Below are positions 1 through 12,056 of a stretch of DNA of 64,000 bases, one piece after another; position 1 is the stretch's first letter; every line of letters starts with the position of its first letter. Origin of the DNA: Ashinkailepas kermadecensis (taxonomy: Eukaryota; Arthropoda; Thecostraca; Neolepadidae); NCBI GenBank assembly GCA_034440615.1, contig JAOTOM010004344.1, forward strand, positions 204,854 through 268,853, written 5' to 3'. The notes beneath the pieces are model-generated. The model saw only the letters and a list, made by a program, of their open reading frames with translations, was not told the DNA's origin and did no database searches. Position numbers and translations under genes: made by a program.

Positions 1-1490
1 CAATTCCACTCCACCGCAACCCCGGCTGCCTCACAATAAACCGCAGTCAGATCAACTTCCTGCGTCGCAGCAGCACTAACATACGTCGGCCACGTCTGTG
101 CCAGTGAGACTTCTCGACGGCACTGTTTGCTGACACCGAACTCCATCAATTTTGCGGCTGCCAAACAGCTCAGCGAGACTGGTAAACGCTGTACGTCACA
201 GAGACACCTCAGGGCGACATACCAGTGCGGCAGGAGGTCCTTTGGCACGGGCACAACGTCGCATTGCGCGGAGGAAGCGGGACATCCGGTCACGGCCCTG
301 CGAGCCATCAGCTGCTGGGATGGGATATCCGTACCAGTCCTGGACAGAGGGAGACAGTCGGATGTCTACTTCTGATTCACATTCGTTTCGCAGGGAATTC
401 TTTTGATGTACTGCAACGATGAAACATTTGTGTGCATGCATCTGTGATATTTGTGTTTACGGTATGCCATGGCCTGAAGCTTCCGCTACTAAGATTCCCC
501 AGCTTTGATCTCGGGATTTCCATAGAGAAAGGTGGTAAACAGTGAATGGCCCCTGGAGACATACTATGCCGCGCAGTGTGCTCAAATTGACCTTTTTTGG
601 TTTGGGTTGGTGCCCCCCCCCCGCCACCCAATATCCAGATTTAATTAAACATAGCATTGAGGTAGAAATCAACCTTCACTCCTACCTCAATACATTATAA
701 TTATATATTCCCATCGTTTCGTCCTGCTTCAAAAATGGCAACTAAACTAAAAACATCCAATAATCATGAGACAGCATCTTGAAAACGCATGTTCCCGCCA
801 CATATTTTACTGCACATTAAGCATGGGGTGGAAAGGATAGTTTGTTCTGAAGTGTTGTCTTCCACTGTTTTCTATATTCAATTTTCCACTCATATACTAC
901 CTATTCAACAATAATTTTCCACTCCGACATTCAAAATCAACATAAATTGTGGGACCTTAGTATGGAGGTTGGATGCGAATGGCAGCTTTCGATGTTCGCT
1001 CTCACAGACGCAGATTCGAAAACAAATTGTGCAGGTGCAATACAACATAATCCGGTCCAACATAATCCGGTGTGCAAATGTGCAATACAACATATGATTG
1101 TCCAACACAATCCGGAATCTGAAGGAAATCAATTTTAGCTGAATCTCAATCCATCCAGCATTAAACGTTAGAGTGCGTGTCATAAAACATCTCAATGTTA
1201 ATGCTAGATCATCTTTTTCGTCAAGATGCAATTTATATTGACCAATGAATGGCACACCGGAAAATAATCACGTTTATATCTAAATATTCTTCCCGTGTTT
1301 TCTTTTCCCCCACTTCTTAAATTGGACAGAATGATGCACCGAACAAATCAAAACGGGGAGCAAAAGTATTGGATAGCCTAATAATCAACAGCTTGACTCA
1401 TTACGTCGCCATTGTTGGCAGTCGTGATTAGCGAGCAATGTTTGTGCAAGCAATCCTCAGTTTATGAAATCAGCCTGCACCGCTGGTAAC
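1..1490. other. No recognisable gene
   Basis: Only short overlapping frames (116 codons or fewer) on both strands, none recognisable. A 14-16 bp motif around 'acataatccggt' recurs between about 1036 and 1115. I see no other structure. Confidence 0.5.
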
Positions 1491-1639
1491 CTGTGACACC
1501 CGGACAAGTTTTGGTCGGCTCTGATAAATACACCAGAAGTCACGATCTTCATATTAGCTGTTTATTCACGCGCTATAAACCGAAGGATGCGGTATTGAGG
1601 AGCCCAGGCGAACATTTTAACAGCGCATTTCGAAAAAGT

Positions 1640-2215
1640 AGAAATCACACGAGCTCAAACTACACCTCAGGCCACCCTGGAGCGCTATCACATGCAAATC
1701 ATACGTCCAAACTACATCCCAGACTGCCAGGGGGCGCTACAACTGTAAAATCGCACGTTCAACCTACGCCTCGGACGATCCGGGAGCGGCATCACCTTCA
1801 AATAACAGTTCAAACTACGCCCCGGACCGTCCGGGAGCGCTGTCACCTTCAAATCATACGTCCAAACTACATCCCAGACCGCCAGGGAGCGCTACAACTG
1901 TCAAATCACACGTTCAACCTACGCCTCGGACGGTCCGGGAGCGGTTTCACCTTCAAATCACAGTTCAAACTACGCCCCGGACCGTCCGGAAGCGCTACAG
2001 CTGTCAAACCACACGTTCAAACTACGCCTCGGACCGTCAGGGAGCACGATCACCTTCAAAGCACAGTCCAAACTACGCCCCCGGACCGTCCCAGAGCGAT
2101 ATCACCTTCAAATGGCAAGTCCGAGCTGCGTTCCAGACCGCCTGAGAGCGATATAACGTTCAAACCATACGTCCAAATTACGCCCCGGACCGCTCGGCAG
2201 CGATATATGACCTTC
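1640..2215. repeat. 52-bp minisatellite, about 11 units
   Basis: Units begin near 'caaactacgcc' and contain the near-palindrome 'cggaccgtccggga', then 'tcaccttcaaatca'. The spacing is 52 bp (counted between units at about 1806 and 1858). Units diverge by a few bases each. Lack of stops in the array creates a 257-codon frame (1493-2266) that I regard as a by-product, because 52 is not a multiple of three and the frame rotates from unit to unit. Confidence 0.88.
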
Positions 2216-2219
2216 AAAA

Positions 2220-2930
2220 ACTATTTCATGACGGAAGCGCAGCTCCTAGATACAGAGAACTGCTGAAGCGACGGCGCGAGAATGGTTCACTTATATATAT
2301 GGGAGGGGGAGGCAGTTCACTTTACATATTTTCACTTTCTTGAGTTGGTCACAGGAGCGATTTTCTTGAGTTGGTCACAGGCTCGCTTTTGGAAGGGTAA
2401 AATTTGCAGCCCCAATGAGGATTTTGTATAATGTTCAACTTAAGACCTCTGTATTGGGTGCATTGGGGCTCAAGGAGCTTTTACTGTACTTACATATTCA
2501 CTCTCAGATGGATAAAAACTGAGAACATTCTAAGTATGTCCCGAGACAACAACATTTGGGAAGGGGAACTTTCCCTCCGTACCCATCCCAGGATCCGACA
2601 GTGAGATGATTCAGGATTGATAAGGGGGACGAACTGCCTGGAGATCATAACTGCCTGGAGAGGCGCCAAAAATAAGATACAAAGCCCCTCCCAAAAATGC
2701 AGGGAACGGCTACAATCGAAAGGGCGCTAAAATCGCCATGATGGCGAGTCTTTTCTTGCATCACTCCTCTTACCACAGAAATCCACGAGTGGTGGCGAGT
2801 CCACACTGCCAGCCTAGGACGATGTTAACATTAGCATCATATGGTTGCATGCATACAAATCAGCTTTAATACGGCTGCTTCTCTAGCGAAACCAAAACCG
2901 TTCCAACGTTCTTGAATTTAACATATCCTG
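2220..2930. other. No gene seen
   Basis: Spacer DNA. The 20-bp phrase 'tttcttgagttggtcacagg' occurs twice around 2336-2385. Nothing else is recognisable. Confidence 0.45.
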
Positions 2931-2933
2931 CGA

Positions 2934-3365
2934 ATGGCACCGGCAGAATCCAACCAATCGAGATACGGCCAGAGGCGACGTGGCCGGGGGTTCCTGACGG
3001 CCGTTAATTCCGCTGGACCTCGGTCGCACACGGCACCTCGACAAGCTGCCATCAGGCGACAACACGGGCATACTTTCCACTTAGCCGGCGGCGGCCACGA
3101 GTGTCTGCCGCATCAGCACACACCACCAGCCAGCCGGCGTGCCGAGTGGGCCGAGCAGGCCGACGGCCAGGGCACACATGCCGACGACCGTGACCCAGAG
3201 GGAGGCCAAGCCAACGACCGGCGGCAGCTGGCGCCGGCCGGGGGCGGCCACGTCAGCGCCGATGCCGCCGGCGACCAGCGTCGTCCGTGGGCCGTCCCGG
3301 CTGGCGCCGCGCCAATTCGTAACAGACCGTCCACCTCGGCACAAATGGTGCGTTGATGCTGCCAT
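2934..3365 (-). other. GC- and CpG-rich block with a hydrophobic minus-strand frame
   Basis: This block is much richer in G, C and CpG than its surroundings. On the minus strand a frame ending at 3081 encodes, near its end, a hydrophobic run of about 25 residues (including VGLASLWVTVVGMCALAVGL) that would suit a membrane segment, followed by GPLGTPAGWW. A possible splice donor (ggtgtgtgc) lies close to the Trp pair. It could be a first coding exon of a membrane protein with a CpG-rich promoter, or chance hydrophobic reading of GC-rich DNA. I do not recognise the family. Confidence 0.25.
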
Positions 3366-3860
3366 CCGTCACCGGACTGAAGGGATAGCATTGGCCGTCC
3401 GATTATGCGCACGTTGGCAACACGGACAAAAACGTCGCCAGATAAAAAAACATCATCCTCTGGCGTCTTCACTAGCCGTCGCACCACTTCCGAGGAGCGC
3501 CAATAATCAATGCATCACAATAACACCATGCTCGCGGAACAATAATCAATGATTAGGAGAAACATTGGATATGTCGGCGGTGCCACTGAACGACAGATTG
3601 CTCCTTAAAAAGGCAGCCAGTAATCACAAATTCCAGCAAGCGTGCGTCAGCACCTAGGATGATCGATATGAACTAATTACATGCGACTGAAATCCAGTCT
3701 GAAACTTGGCTTCTGAAACTTCGATTCCGTCAGCTTGAAGCCAAAAATTAACTATTGACTGCTGAGGCCTACTGACTATTGCTGACATGACTACTAAGTA
3801 CTGCTCGGTCGCCGGTCCTGCACAGTGAGCTTTACCGAGCTGTGAGATCCCCTCGGCCAC
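3366..3860. other. No gene seen
   Basis: Unique-looking spacer. The last 20 bases lead into the 51-bp minisatellite. No convincing coding or repeat structure. Confidence 0.4.
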
Positions 3861-3862
3861 CA

Positions 3863-4375
3863 ACACCTTGATCAGCCAGTCAGTCCAGTCAGCCTGACTG
3901 CGCCTGTGAGACCTCCTCGGCCACTAACACCTTGATCAGCCAGCCTGACTGGACCTGTGAGACCTCCTCGGCCACTAACACCTTGATCAGCCAGCCTGAC
4001 TGGACCTGTGAGACCTCCTCGGCCACTAACACCTTGATCAGCCAGCCTGACTGGGCCTGTGAGACTCCTCGGCCATTAACACCTTGATCAGTCAGCCTGA
4101 CTGGAACTGTGAGACCTCCTCGGCCATTAACACCTTGATCAGTCAGCCTGACTGGAACTGTGAGACCTCCTCGGCCATTAACACCTTGATCAGTCAGCCT
4201 GACTGGACCTGTGAGACCTCCTCGGCCACTAACACCTTGATCAGTCAGCCTGACTGGACCTGTGAGACCTCCTCGGCCACTAACACCTTGATCAGTCAGC
4301 CTGACTGGACCTGTGAGACCTCCTCGGCCACTAACACCTTGATCAGTCAGCCTGACCGGACCCGTGACAGTTACT
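3863..4375. repeat. 51-bp minisatellite, about 10 units
   Basis: The unit runs from 'ccttgatcagtcagcctgac' through 'tggacctgtgagacctcctc' to 'ggccactaaca' and is 51 bp. Because 51 is a multiple of three, most units read as a 17-residue repeat on both strands (plus: LISQPDWTCETSSATNT; minus: GPVRLTDQGVSGRGGLT). A single base is missing in one unit near 4063, which shifts the frame. Low divergence suggests recent expansion. Confidence 0.93.
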
Positions 4376-4379
4376 TGGC

Positions 4380-5289
4380 AGCCGCACCACCGGATGACCC
4401 AGCACAACACGTTTGGTTACCTCGCAACAGGCCGTTAATGCAAACAGTAAATACTTGCGACAGGTACCTGTATAGCATGTGCGACAGGTCTGCGGGTAGA
4501 ACCAATCGTGAACAATTGGGATCAATAGCAACTTTTGGTACAAAACGGATGCATTGACCCACGGAACATAGATAGTTTCCAAAGCTACCATTAATCAACA
4601 CCACAGATGAATAACTGCAAAGTCTACCATATGTCACACTGAGAAGAGCATGGGATATTGTACGAAAAACATTGCGATATAGCTAAGCAGTTATACGTGT
4701 TCATGTATTCTGAAAACACTTCATGAAAGAAAAAAGAAACAATCCCCAAGAATCGCAAGCATGGAGAGGAAACGAAACTACGAGACCAGCCATCCCAAAT
4801 TGACGTAGCTATGAAACTGTCATGGGGCCGGGTGCGAACTTACGGTCACGGGCACCCAGGCAGGTCACGGGCACCCAGGCAGGTCCAACCAAATACTGCT
4901 CACATATATACGCGTTATCAGATTTCACACACACTGTAATACACGCCACATCCAAATGGTTAAAAGGACTGCTGCCCCCTCCCCGTTGCGGACGATTTTC
5001 TATAAAAAATAGCACATTCCAAGAGGAATTTCATACTGGCAAGAATTAATGACCGCGATAGAACATGAATTTTGCGCCTGCAACATCAATCGTTCGCTTC
5101 TAACTTTATTCATCGTTAGTCCAGCTCGTATTGTTGATACTGGAACACACGATGATCCAGCACTAGAACGGACAGAGGATTCTCCCGGACAGATCAATTT
5201 GTTGACCTTAGGCTGTATGATAACCAACGCGGCAATGACCAATACCGTTGGGGTAGCGTCTCTCGCCGGTACCTCGCATTTATTAATAC

Positions 5290-5290
<1 letters not shown>
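4380..5290. other. No gene seen
   Basis: Spacer DNA; the 15-bp phrase 'acgggcacccaggca' is duplicated at about 4848-4880. No recognisable gene. Confidence 0.4.

Positions 5291-5292
<2 letters not shown>

Positions 5293-5360
<68 letters not shown>
5293..5360. repeat. (TA)n microsatellite
   Basis: Uninterrupted alternating AT of about 68 bp. The Tyr-Ile reading frames through it are artefacts. Confidence 0.98.
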
Positions 5361-5363
<3 letters not shown>

Positions 5364-6246
5364 GAGGCCAACCGAAGATCTCACCTTGTTCCAAAACAGG
5401 GAGCCTCGAATGCTATTCGATATGTACCATCAATATGGCAGACGCTGCTGGATATCATTAAGTTCACGCACTGTTACTATAGTGGGAACAATTCGCAAGC
5501 TGATTGGCTGCCACAAATGACACTGGCGAACTGTATAGTAGGTATTGTATATATAATAGTACTGAGAAAGTGAACTGGGGTAACCCGACAAGAAGCTTGC
5601 TACCATCACGGTAACTCAGGGCGTCCAAATTCGCTCAGCTAGGCTTCAGGATGCAAATAAAATAGCTTCTCCCTGGAGAGTTTGTGATATGAAATGAGAA
5701 TGGAACGGCGTTCAACTGAATTCTTATCTCGAAATGAGCTCAATTTCCAATTTTGATACTATATTTATCAGGATTTGCATGCTATATCAATATGAAATTG
5801 GATTTACATCTTGGCCTCAAAGCCTAAAATCGCGAACTTCGACACACTAGTAACTTGGGTAAGTATATTGCGAGGTAACAGAACAGAGTTGGTAACAAAG
5901 TATGCCGCCGAAAGTACGCAACTTCCTCTACAGTTCCACGTGGCCACCTAAAATTCGCGTGTACGCCGTAACGCTAGGCTAGAGCTAGCATAGGCTTAGC
6001 TCTGAGAGAAAGCATTGGGTCCTTTCAGCACAGCTAACACCAATATCAGTCCCACAACATTTCCATGATTCACAGCAAGCCACCAATGGCTGGTGTGCTA
6101 CAAGACGGGTTGGCCATATATCAATCACAGTCATGACAGTTACTCAGTCACAGTCATGTCAGTTACTCAGTCACAGTCATGTCAGCTATGTCAGGCATAC
6201 AATGTGTCCATTATCAGTTTTATCCATCAATAGCCTGTGCGTTATC
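5361..6246. other. No gene; short repeats at the right end
   Basis: Mostly featureless. At 6118-6185 the phrase 'tcagtcacagtcatg' and variants occur three to four times in tandem. Confidence 0.4.
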
Positions 6247-7253
6247 TTAACCTCGCACGTCCGGCGGTCCGCGCCAACTTCGCATGTCCGGGGGGGCAGA
6301 TGTCTGCCCCCCCTAAGATCTAGAGAACTATGCTAGGTAGCGACAAACGGAAAACGGCTTTAGATAGCTGGTGACAAGCTCTATCGAAAGTATTTCGGTT
6401 ATTTTCTCGCTCTGGTCAATATTTAGGTCACTGGGTCATCATATGTCAAATTCGACCAGATCGGGTGGGACCCTCAGATATTGGCACATATCTCAGGACC
6501 TGTAACAGATAGAAACAAACTGCAAATGCTATTCGACAGCCCTTGAAATGTGCTATCGACATACGCTGTGTAATTTAAGGTCAAGAGATGGGTCACCGAA
6601 ACAATGACCTCAGGTCAAGGTCATGGGGTAGAGTAGGGAGGTCATGTAATATATAAATCGACACGTCTTGGCGATACAAGCACAATGACGGTAATTTCAG
6701 CCTTCTAGCTCAATGCATTGCGATATAATGCGCATAAATGTGCTAGTGATTTCAGGTGACCTCAGCTGACCTTGGTGGGGCCACTGAGCAAAAATGTCAG
6801 CGATAACATTGCGAATAGCTTCCAACTACACGCCATAACGGTTGGAGGTCATTCCGAGAGCAAATATGTAACCAGGAAACATTTGTATATTTTTCCATAG
6901 GCCTATAATGGGTAAGCCATGGCCACGACCTGACCTCAGGTCAACGCTACGAAAAAACCGTGATATACATATTATAGACCCTGATAAGGTCATGACGTGA
7001 TATAAGTTTGAAATCTATCGCCCAATTATTGTGGGAGTGATGCCACCTAGAACTCGGAGGGACGTTAGGTCACTTCGCCTGACCTGGTGACCTGACTTGA
7101 GATGACCCAGGGTCAAACATTCTGAGGACATGCGGAAAAGACCAATGAGCAGCCATGCGAGGTTTGGCTTTGCTAACCCGATTAGTATGGCGGCAAAGTA
7201 GGAAAAACCGCAGGGGGGCAGATATCTGCCCCCCCCGGACGTGCGCGGGTTAA
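6247..7253. mobile_element. piggyBac-like non-autonomous element (MITE), 999 bp
   Basis: The element spans 6251-7249 and is bounded on both sides by TTAA (6247-6250 and 7250-7253), the duplication typical of the piggyBac superfamily. The terminal inverted repeats read CCTCGCACGTCCGG on the left and, reverse-complemented, CCCGCGCACGTCCGG on the right. Each end carries a subterminal palindrome, 'ggggggcagatgtctgcccc' at about 6291 and the equivalent with 'atat' at about 7214. The interior has no transposase frame but is rich in AGGTCA/TGACCT words (for example near 6600-6640, 6755, 6935 and 7085). It is therefore a non-autonomous copy dependent on a transposase elsewhere. Superfamily is inferred from TTAA plus a CCC-type terminus. 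Confidence 0.85.
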
Positions 7254-7299
7254 TTCGGTATTGTGCGCATTGTACTTATCCCCTCTAACTTTCTCAATT

Positions 7300-7400
7300 T
7301 ATCTCCAGCATGGCTGCCTCCCCTCGTGTACCTGTATCACGACTTCCTCTCCTCATGAATCCTAAAACTCTGCTCTCTAAAACTGCGCCTCTTTTTTTTT

Positions 7401-7440
<40 letters not shown>

Positions 7441-7850
7441 TCCACAACACAGCTGCCTTCGTGTATCTGTGACACGGGGATCTCTGATACCGCCTCTTCC
7501 CCTGTACCTCCAATATGACTGCCTGTATCTCTGTATCTCTGACACAGCCAACTCTCTCCGTGTACTTCTGTTTCCTCTCCCCGCATACCCCCCCACACAC
7601 ACACACAGCATCCCGTGTACTCCCCACACGGTTGCGTTTTCCCATGTATGTCTGATGGCATATATTCATCTCCCCGTAACCCGGACGCGGCCGCCTCTCC
7701 CCGTGTAGCTGTAGTCGACAAGCATTCCTCTCCCCGTGGACCAGGCCGCCTTTCCCCGTGTAGCTATAGTCTGACACGTATCCCTTTCCCCGTATACTCG
7801 GACGCGGCCGCCCCTCCCCGTGTATTCGTCTGCGGACTGGCGCTTACACG
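7300..7850. repeat. Degenerate 'ctccccgtgta' minisatellite with a (TC)n run
   Basis: The core 'cctctccccgtgta' recurs many times at irregular spacing of roughly 30-45 bp, with a poly-T plus (TC)n microsatellite at about 7391-7436 and a short (CA)n at about 7591. Open frames on both strands here are by-products. Confidence 0.7.
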
Positions 7851-8370
7851 GAGACGTCAGCAGATTCGGCCGCCATGACACCACGCAATAGGCGGCCGCC
7901 GCAGCGCTGACTGGGGCACATGTCGGCTGACTGACCGGCCGCTCTGATGGCACAATACCACAACTGATGGCTGGTCGCACCAACTACGTCATTCTCATGG
8001 GCAATTTTAGAGGAAACAAATGCGCCCGAATCAGCAATACGCTAGATCCATTCCGAAAATTGGTGAATAACATCCAGGCATGATGCAAGTGCACAATATT
8101 CGGCATTACAGTACAAATTTCAACAAGAACGTAATTATCTTGCATAAGCGCATTCAAATTCAATGTGGCTCTGATGACATTGGTTGTGCTTATATTAAAA
8201 ACCGGCGACCGGACAAACAGAGCCGCCGGTCATCGCCAACAGCCCAGTCGGACTGAACTGATGGCTGCATTATGCAGATGGTCACCGCCCACACTGATCG
8301 CTCACAGTCCATCGCATGGGAGCTGAACAAGGAGACGGTGAGACGGTACCAGTGCCAGGCCGTACCGTGT
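7851..8370. other. No gene seen
   Basis: Spacer between two repeat blocks, with no recognisable coding sequence. Confidence 0.4.
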
Positions 8371-9050
8371 CCGGCACTAATCTGGTCGGCAGGCGTGGTC
8401 TCAGCACATTAACGGAGAGTCCGCATCAGGACTCAGGAGGGGCGTGGTCCGAGACATTCTCTGACATGCAGATCAGCACTAGCCTGGTTAGCATGCGTGG
8501 TCTTAGCACATCAACGGAGAGCTGGCATCAGGACTCAGGAGGGGTGCGGCCCTAGACCTGCTCTGGCATGCAGATCAGCGCCAGCCTGGTCGTCAGGTGC
8601 GGTCTCGGCACATTAACGGAGATCAGGAGCGGATCCAGTAATTGCCATGGGGGCACCTTGTCTCTGGAGGGGCGCCTCTGGCTGAAAAATTCGAGGAAAC
8701 GCACTCGAACAATCGAGCACACTTAAGGACTATTTCTTCCAAGGGACGCCTCTGGCTGAAAAAAAAATGAGGGGCGCACTAGAGCACATTGAAGGGCCTT
8801 TTCTAGAGGAACGTTTCGGGTTGAAAAAATTTGAGAGGGTGCACTCGATTATTCCCGGAGGGGCGCCTTTTCCAGCCGAAGGGGCGCCACCTTCCATCAG
8901 GACTCAGGAGGAGCATGGCCAGAGATGTGCTCTGGCATGCGGCCCGGTACTAATCTGGTCCGCAGGCGTGGTTTCAGCACATTAACGAAGAGTCGGCATC
9001 AGGACTGAGGAGCGTGGTCCGAGACCTGGCCGGGCATGCGGACCGGCACA
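8371..9050. repeat. 102-bp minisatellite interrupted by an ~80-bp repeat
   Basis: Unit starts 'cactaatctggtcggc' (8375), 'cactagcctggttagc' (8477) and 'cgccagcctggtcgtc' (8579) are 102 bp apart; units contain 'ttaacggagag' and 'catcaggactcaggagg'. From about 8630 to 8885 the array is broken by three units of a different repeat, 'ggggcgcctctggctgaaaa', spaced about 80 bp. Then the 102-bp type resumes. A related 'gcgccccctctgactggaaa' word recurs, in the opposite orientation, at 19.5-19.7 kb. Confidence 0.85.
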
Positions 9051-10955
9051 TCATGTCCGGACAAGTCTGATCTTCGCTGCGTTACTGAAGATGTATCAAA
9101 ACCAGATCACAAGTAGCGTTTACCGATGGAGAATAGCTAATGCCTACCGATTAAAAATAGGTACATTGTACCAACAATAGAAGCAAAATAAGCAAGGTGA
9201 AAATTGACATTTGCGCTGCCACTACAGTGGGCTCTTCCAGCCTAGTAATCTCCTGTCCAGTATCATCAATGCAAATGAGTTAGTAAGACAACTGCAAGTC
9301 CCAGCATACACCCGGCAGGGTCCCGGAGCCGACCACAGACTCCCTAACATCCCTGACACACGGTCATGTCACCCAGCGTCCAAGACAATCCAACAGAGAC
9401 GTGCTGTGTATCAGGTGCGGTAGCCCAATCCTCGATAACCACGGGGGAACACTGCACAGGGGGCCAGGCCAGGGGACGCCAGGGGCCGCCCACGCCTATC
9501 CGTCCAGCCAGATCGCACCGGCCGGCGGCCGCCGCCGCAGCCGACAAGCTAAATGCGCCCGGTTCTGCGTCGGATATGGCTCGAGGGCACTCGCTGCGCG
9601 GTCATCCATTACTGCGTGGTGCCGTGGGCGGCGAGAGGAAGCGAAGAGGCGCCGGCGAGACGCCACACAAGGCGTGTGACGTCACCACGTCTGTCTAATG
9701 GGGATAAACGACGCCGACGGGTCAGTCCCCAGGTGGATGCTGCATGCTACTCGGATCTCTCACCCCCATGTAGCTTCCTCCTGCTCAGGGATGTCACAAC
9801 TGGGGAATGCCGCTCTGAGCCAGTGGCGCGAGCGCCACATTTGAAGAAGAAAAAAACAGCATTGGGCATGTTGATACCAAAGCACCCCTCGAAGCAATTT
9901 CATTGCAATTAAGCTTATACTACAATAATTTTGACGCGCTCCGAGCAGGCAAGTACATATTTTGACGGACAACATTCCGTCAAAATTACACTTGTGGTTT
10001 TCTAGTTTACAGATATGCGCATTCTCGTCTACATGTATCCTAGTCCTATCTTGTGTGTACAGCTGATATCGATATAAATAAAACTAAAACATTAAGGGCG
10101 TTATAAGAGCAATGACAAGCCACCTAAAGACAAGCCTCTTCCAGTATGACTCCAGAGCTGTTTGTTTTCATTCCCATTGGAAGCTACCAATTACCCTCCG
10201 GCTCTTATAACTTGGCTTTCCTCTTCCCTACAGACTACCCGGGCCGCGCTCCTGGCTGCTGTGCTGCCAGCACAGGTTTCAGCATCACACTGTCCTCGGT
10301 CGAGGTTGTGGACCGACCACAACCATCCCTTCGTGGCAGCTCGTGGATACAAATGTCGGGTCATCTACACAGGCGCTAGAACCGCGACGAAACGTTTCTT
10401 TCACGTATGATTCAGAATACTTCAGGGGAAATATTGTGATGAACGTTGGTACGATTCGAAACTAGATGATCCGGTCTATGTGTGTCGCTGCGTGGAATTA
10501 AGAGGCTAAAACCATACTTTGAACCGGCTCGATGTCACTAATTGTAGCCGCCTAGTGATTACAAATCGCTGAAACTTCACCCTGTTGCAGGGTTTCACAA
10601 GTGCTGTCGACTTCGTTGTAAGTCGGCAAAAGTTAGGATGTCAAATTAAAAATTATCCCATGGATCTTTAGACCCAATGGCAGGGTACATCCAGTGACAG
10701 AGGTGACGCCAGTTGGCTTAAGTAAAGGTTTGCTTCTGGCTGACCGCATGTCATTTTGCACTTTCCGCAGACAGTCAATATTTTTACCGGTTGAAAAAAA
10801 AAACGTTTTCGAGCAAATAACTCGACTGACCTGCCACGAAGCTCTCAATTGACCTTGGCGTTACCAGCTCTGGCCGCCAAATGACGCGTGGGACGCGCAT
10901 GGCGCGCCCGCACCGCCAACTCGCAGGTACCGAATTGAATCCTAGTGTTCCCAAG
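9051..10955. other. No gene seen; GC-rich patch at 9.47-9.73 kb
   Basis: No repeat array and no recognisable protein. A GC-rich patch around 9470-9730 gives overlapping frames on both strands, without domain similarity I can name or clear splice signals. Confidence 0.4.
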
Positions 10956-10959
10956 TCGT

Positions 10960-12056
10960 GGGTTAGACACAGGGTTAAAATAACGGCTTTTCGTTAGGTG
11001 TGAGATGTCGAATTTTGTCATGGAATTAGTGCCATATAAAATTATTTTGATGTCTTTCAGACTCAAAGTTGAGCCAATGGTCAATAGGTACTTATAACTG
11101 TACCTTTATCATTTGCTTTGAGATATATAAGTTAGGAAGAGCTATATTCTGGATAGGGAGAATAATACCTATGCTGTAAACTATTATTGTATTTGTATTT
11201 GCGAGATTTAACAAACCGATTCCATAAAATGGATTAATATTTGGTTTGTGTCAGAATACAGTCGGATACATTTCACAAACATGAGCAAAAATGAAAGCGG
11301 CAAGACTTTGTCTTGCTTTTAACAGTATACAGGGGAAAACCGAACACGTGAAGTCAATTTATAAGATGTTGTTCAGCATCGCGACGAACTCGCCCCGTGT
11401 CCGAGAAGCGGAAGTGGCCGGCGGCAGTAGGTTCCAGGCCGAGGCTGCCCGGAAGGAGAAGGTTCTGCGTGACATGCTGAGGCGGAAAGGCGGTGGCTCC
11501 AGTGCCCCAGCCACCGTCGCACGAGTGGAGCGCCGGGAGACATCCGACCGCCGGCGGAACAGAGCACGGATCGCCTCGGGGGCTCGCGGATCATTCAGGG
11601 CTCTGAACACGGCGATGTTGTCGCGGTGAGTGATGAGGTCACGGACACTGCGCCAGCCCAGCGTTGCCACTGTCGGCGTTGTATGCCATATCACATTATA
11701 GTTTATCCCTTTACCTGAAATTGCGTTGCGAAATGTTCGTGTACTCCATTCCTTATCGAGAGCAGTGGGGGGAGTGATTTTTTTAAGATGTGCCGGACCA
11801 TAAAGGTCATTTGAGCCGCCTTTAAAGCGAGTGTTTTGCAAGCAAAGCGCAGACAAGTGTACATTTACGTTATTATCGAGAGCATGAACATGCTACTTAT
11901 AAGAGAGATACTGTTAGAAAGGAAACATGAAGACTTCATAAGCACGCATCAAGGAGCAGGATGTCGATATTTCTTGGAGAAGGATGTCGATTGAGTGTTG
12001 AGAAAGTGGTATATTCCACCCTATTTCACGAATAATTTATCACTGGTTAGATAAGA
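10960..12056. repeat. Dispersed repeat copy A, split by a LINE fragment
   Basis: The left part (about 10970-11170: 'gttaaaataacggcttttcg', 'ttaggtgtgagatgtcgaa') and right part (about 11690-12050: 'aagtggtatattccacccta', 'aataatttatcactg') match, in the same order and orientation, a second copy at 37270-37745. In that copy the two parts lie close together. The interval between them here holds a minus-strand LINE 3' end, so the LINE appears to have inserted into this repeat. The repeat itself has no coding capacity I can see. Confidence 0.7.
11190..11695 (-). pseudogene. LINE ORF2 C-terminal fragment
   Basis: The minus-strand frame ending at 11359 (its last 110 or so codons) reads LGWRSVRDLITHRDNIAVFR, then RAPEAIRALFRRRSDVSRR, then FSFRAASAWNLLPP. 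This is the region following the reverse transcriptase in jockey-superfamily (CR1/L2-like) non-LTR elements: the Leu-Gly-Trp and Ala-Trp-Asn-x-Leu-Pro words are characteristic. Upstream of LGWRSV the similarity stops, so the copy is 5' truncated, as is usual for LINEs. Past the stop (11359) on the minus strand lies a short 3' UTR ending near 11190-11210 in a simple 'aaatacaaatac' tail. It lies inside dispersed repeat copy A. The clade is uncertain without alignment. Confidence 0.75.

Noticed and set aside
1493..2266. 257-codon frame over the 52-bp minisatellite
   Set aside because: The unit is not a multiple of three, so the peptide is not a true repeat; openness comes from composition.
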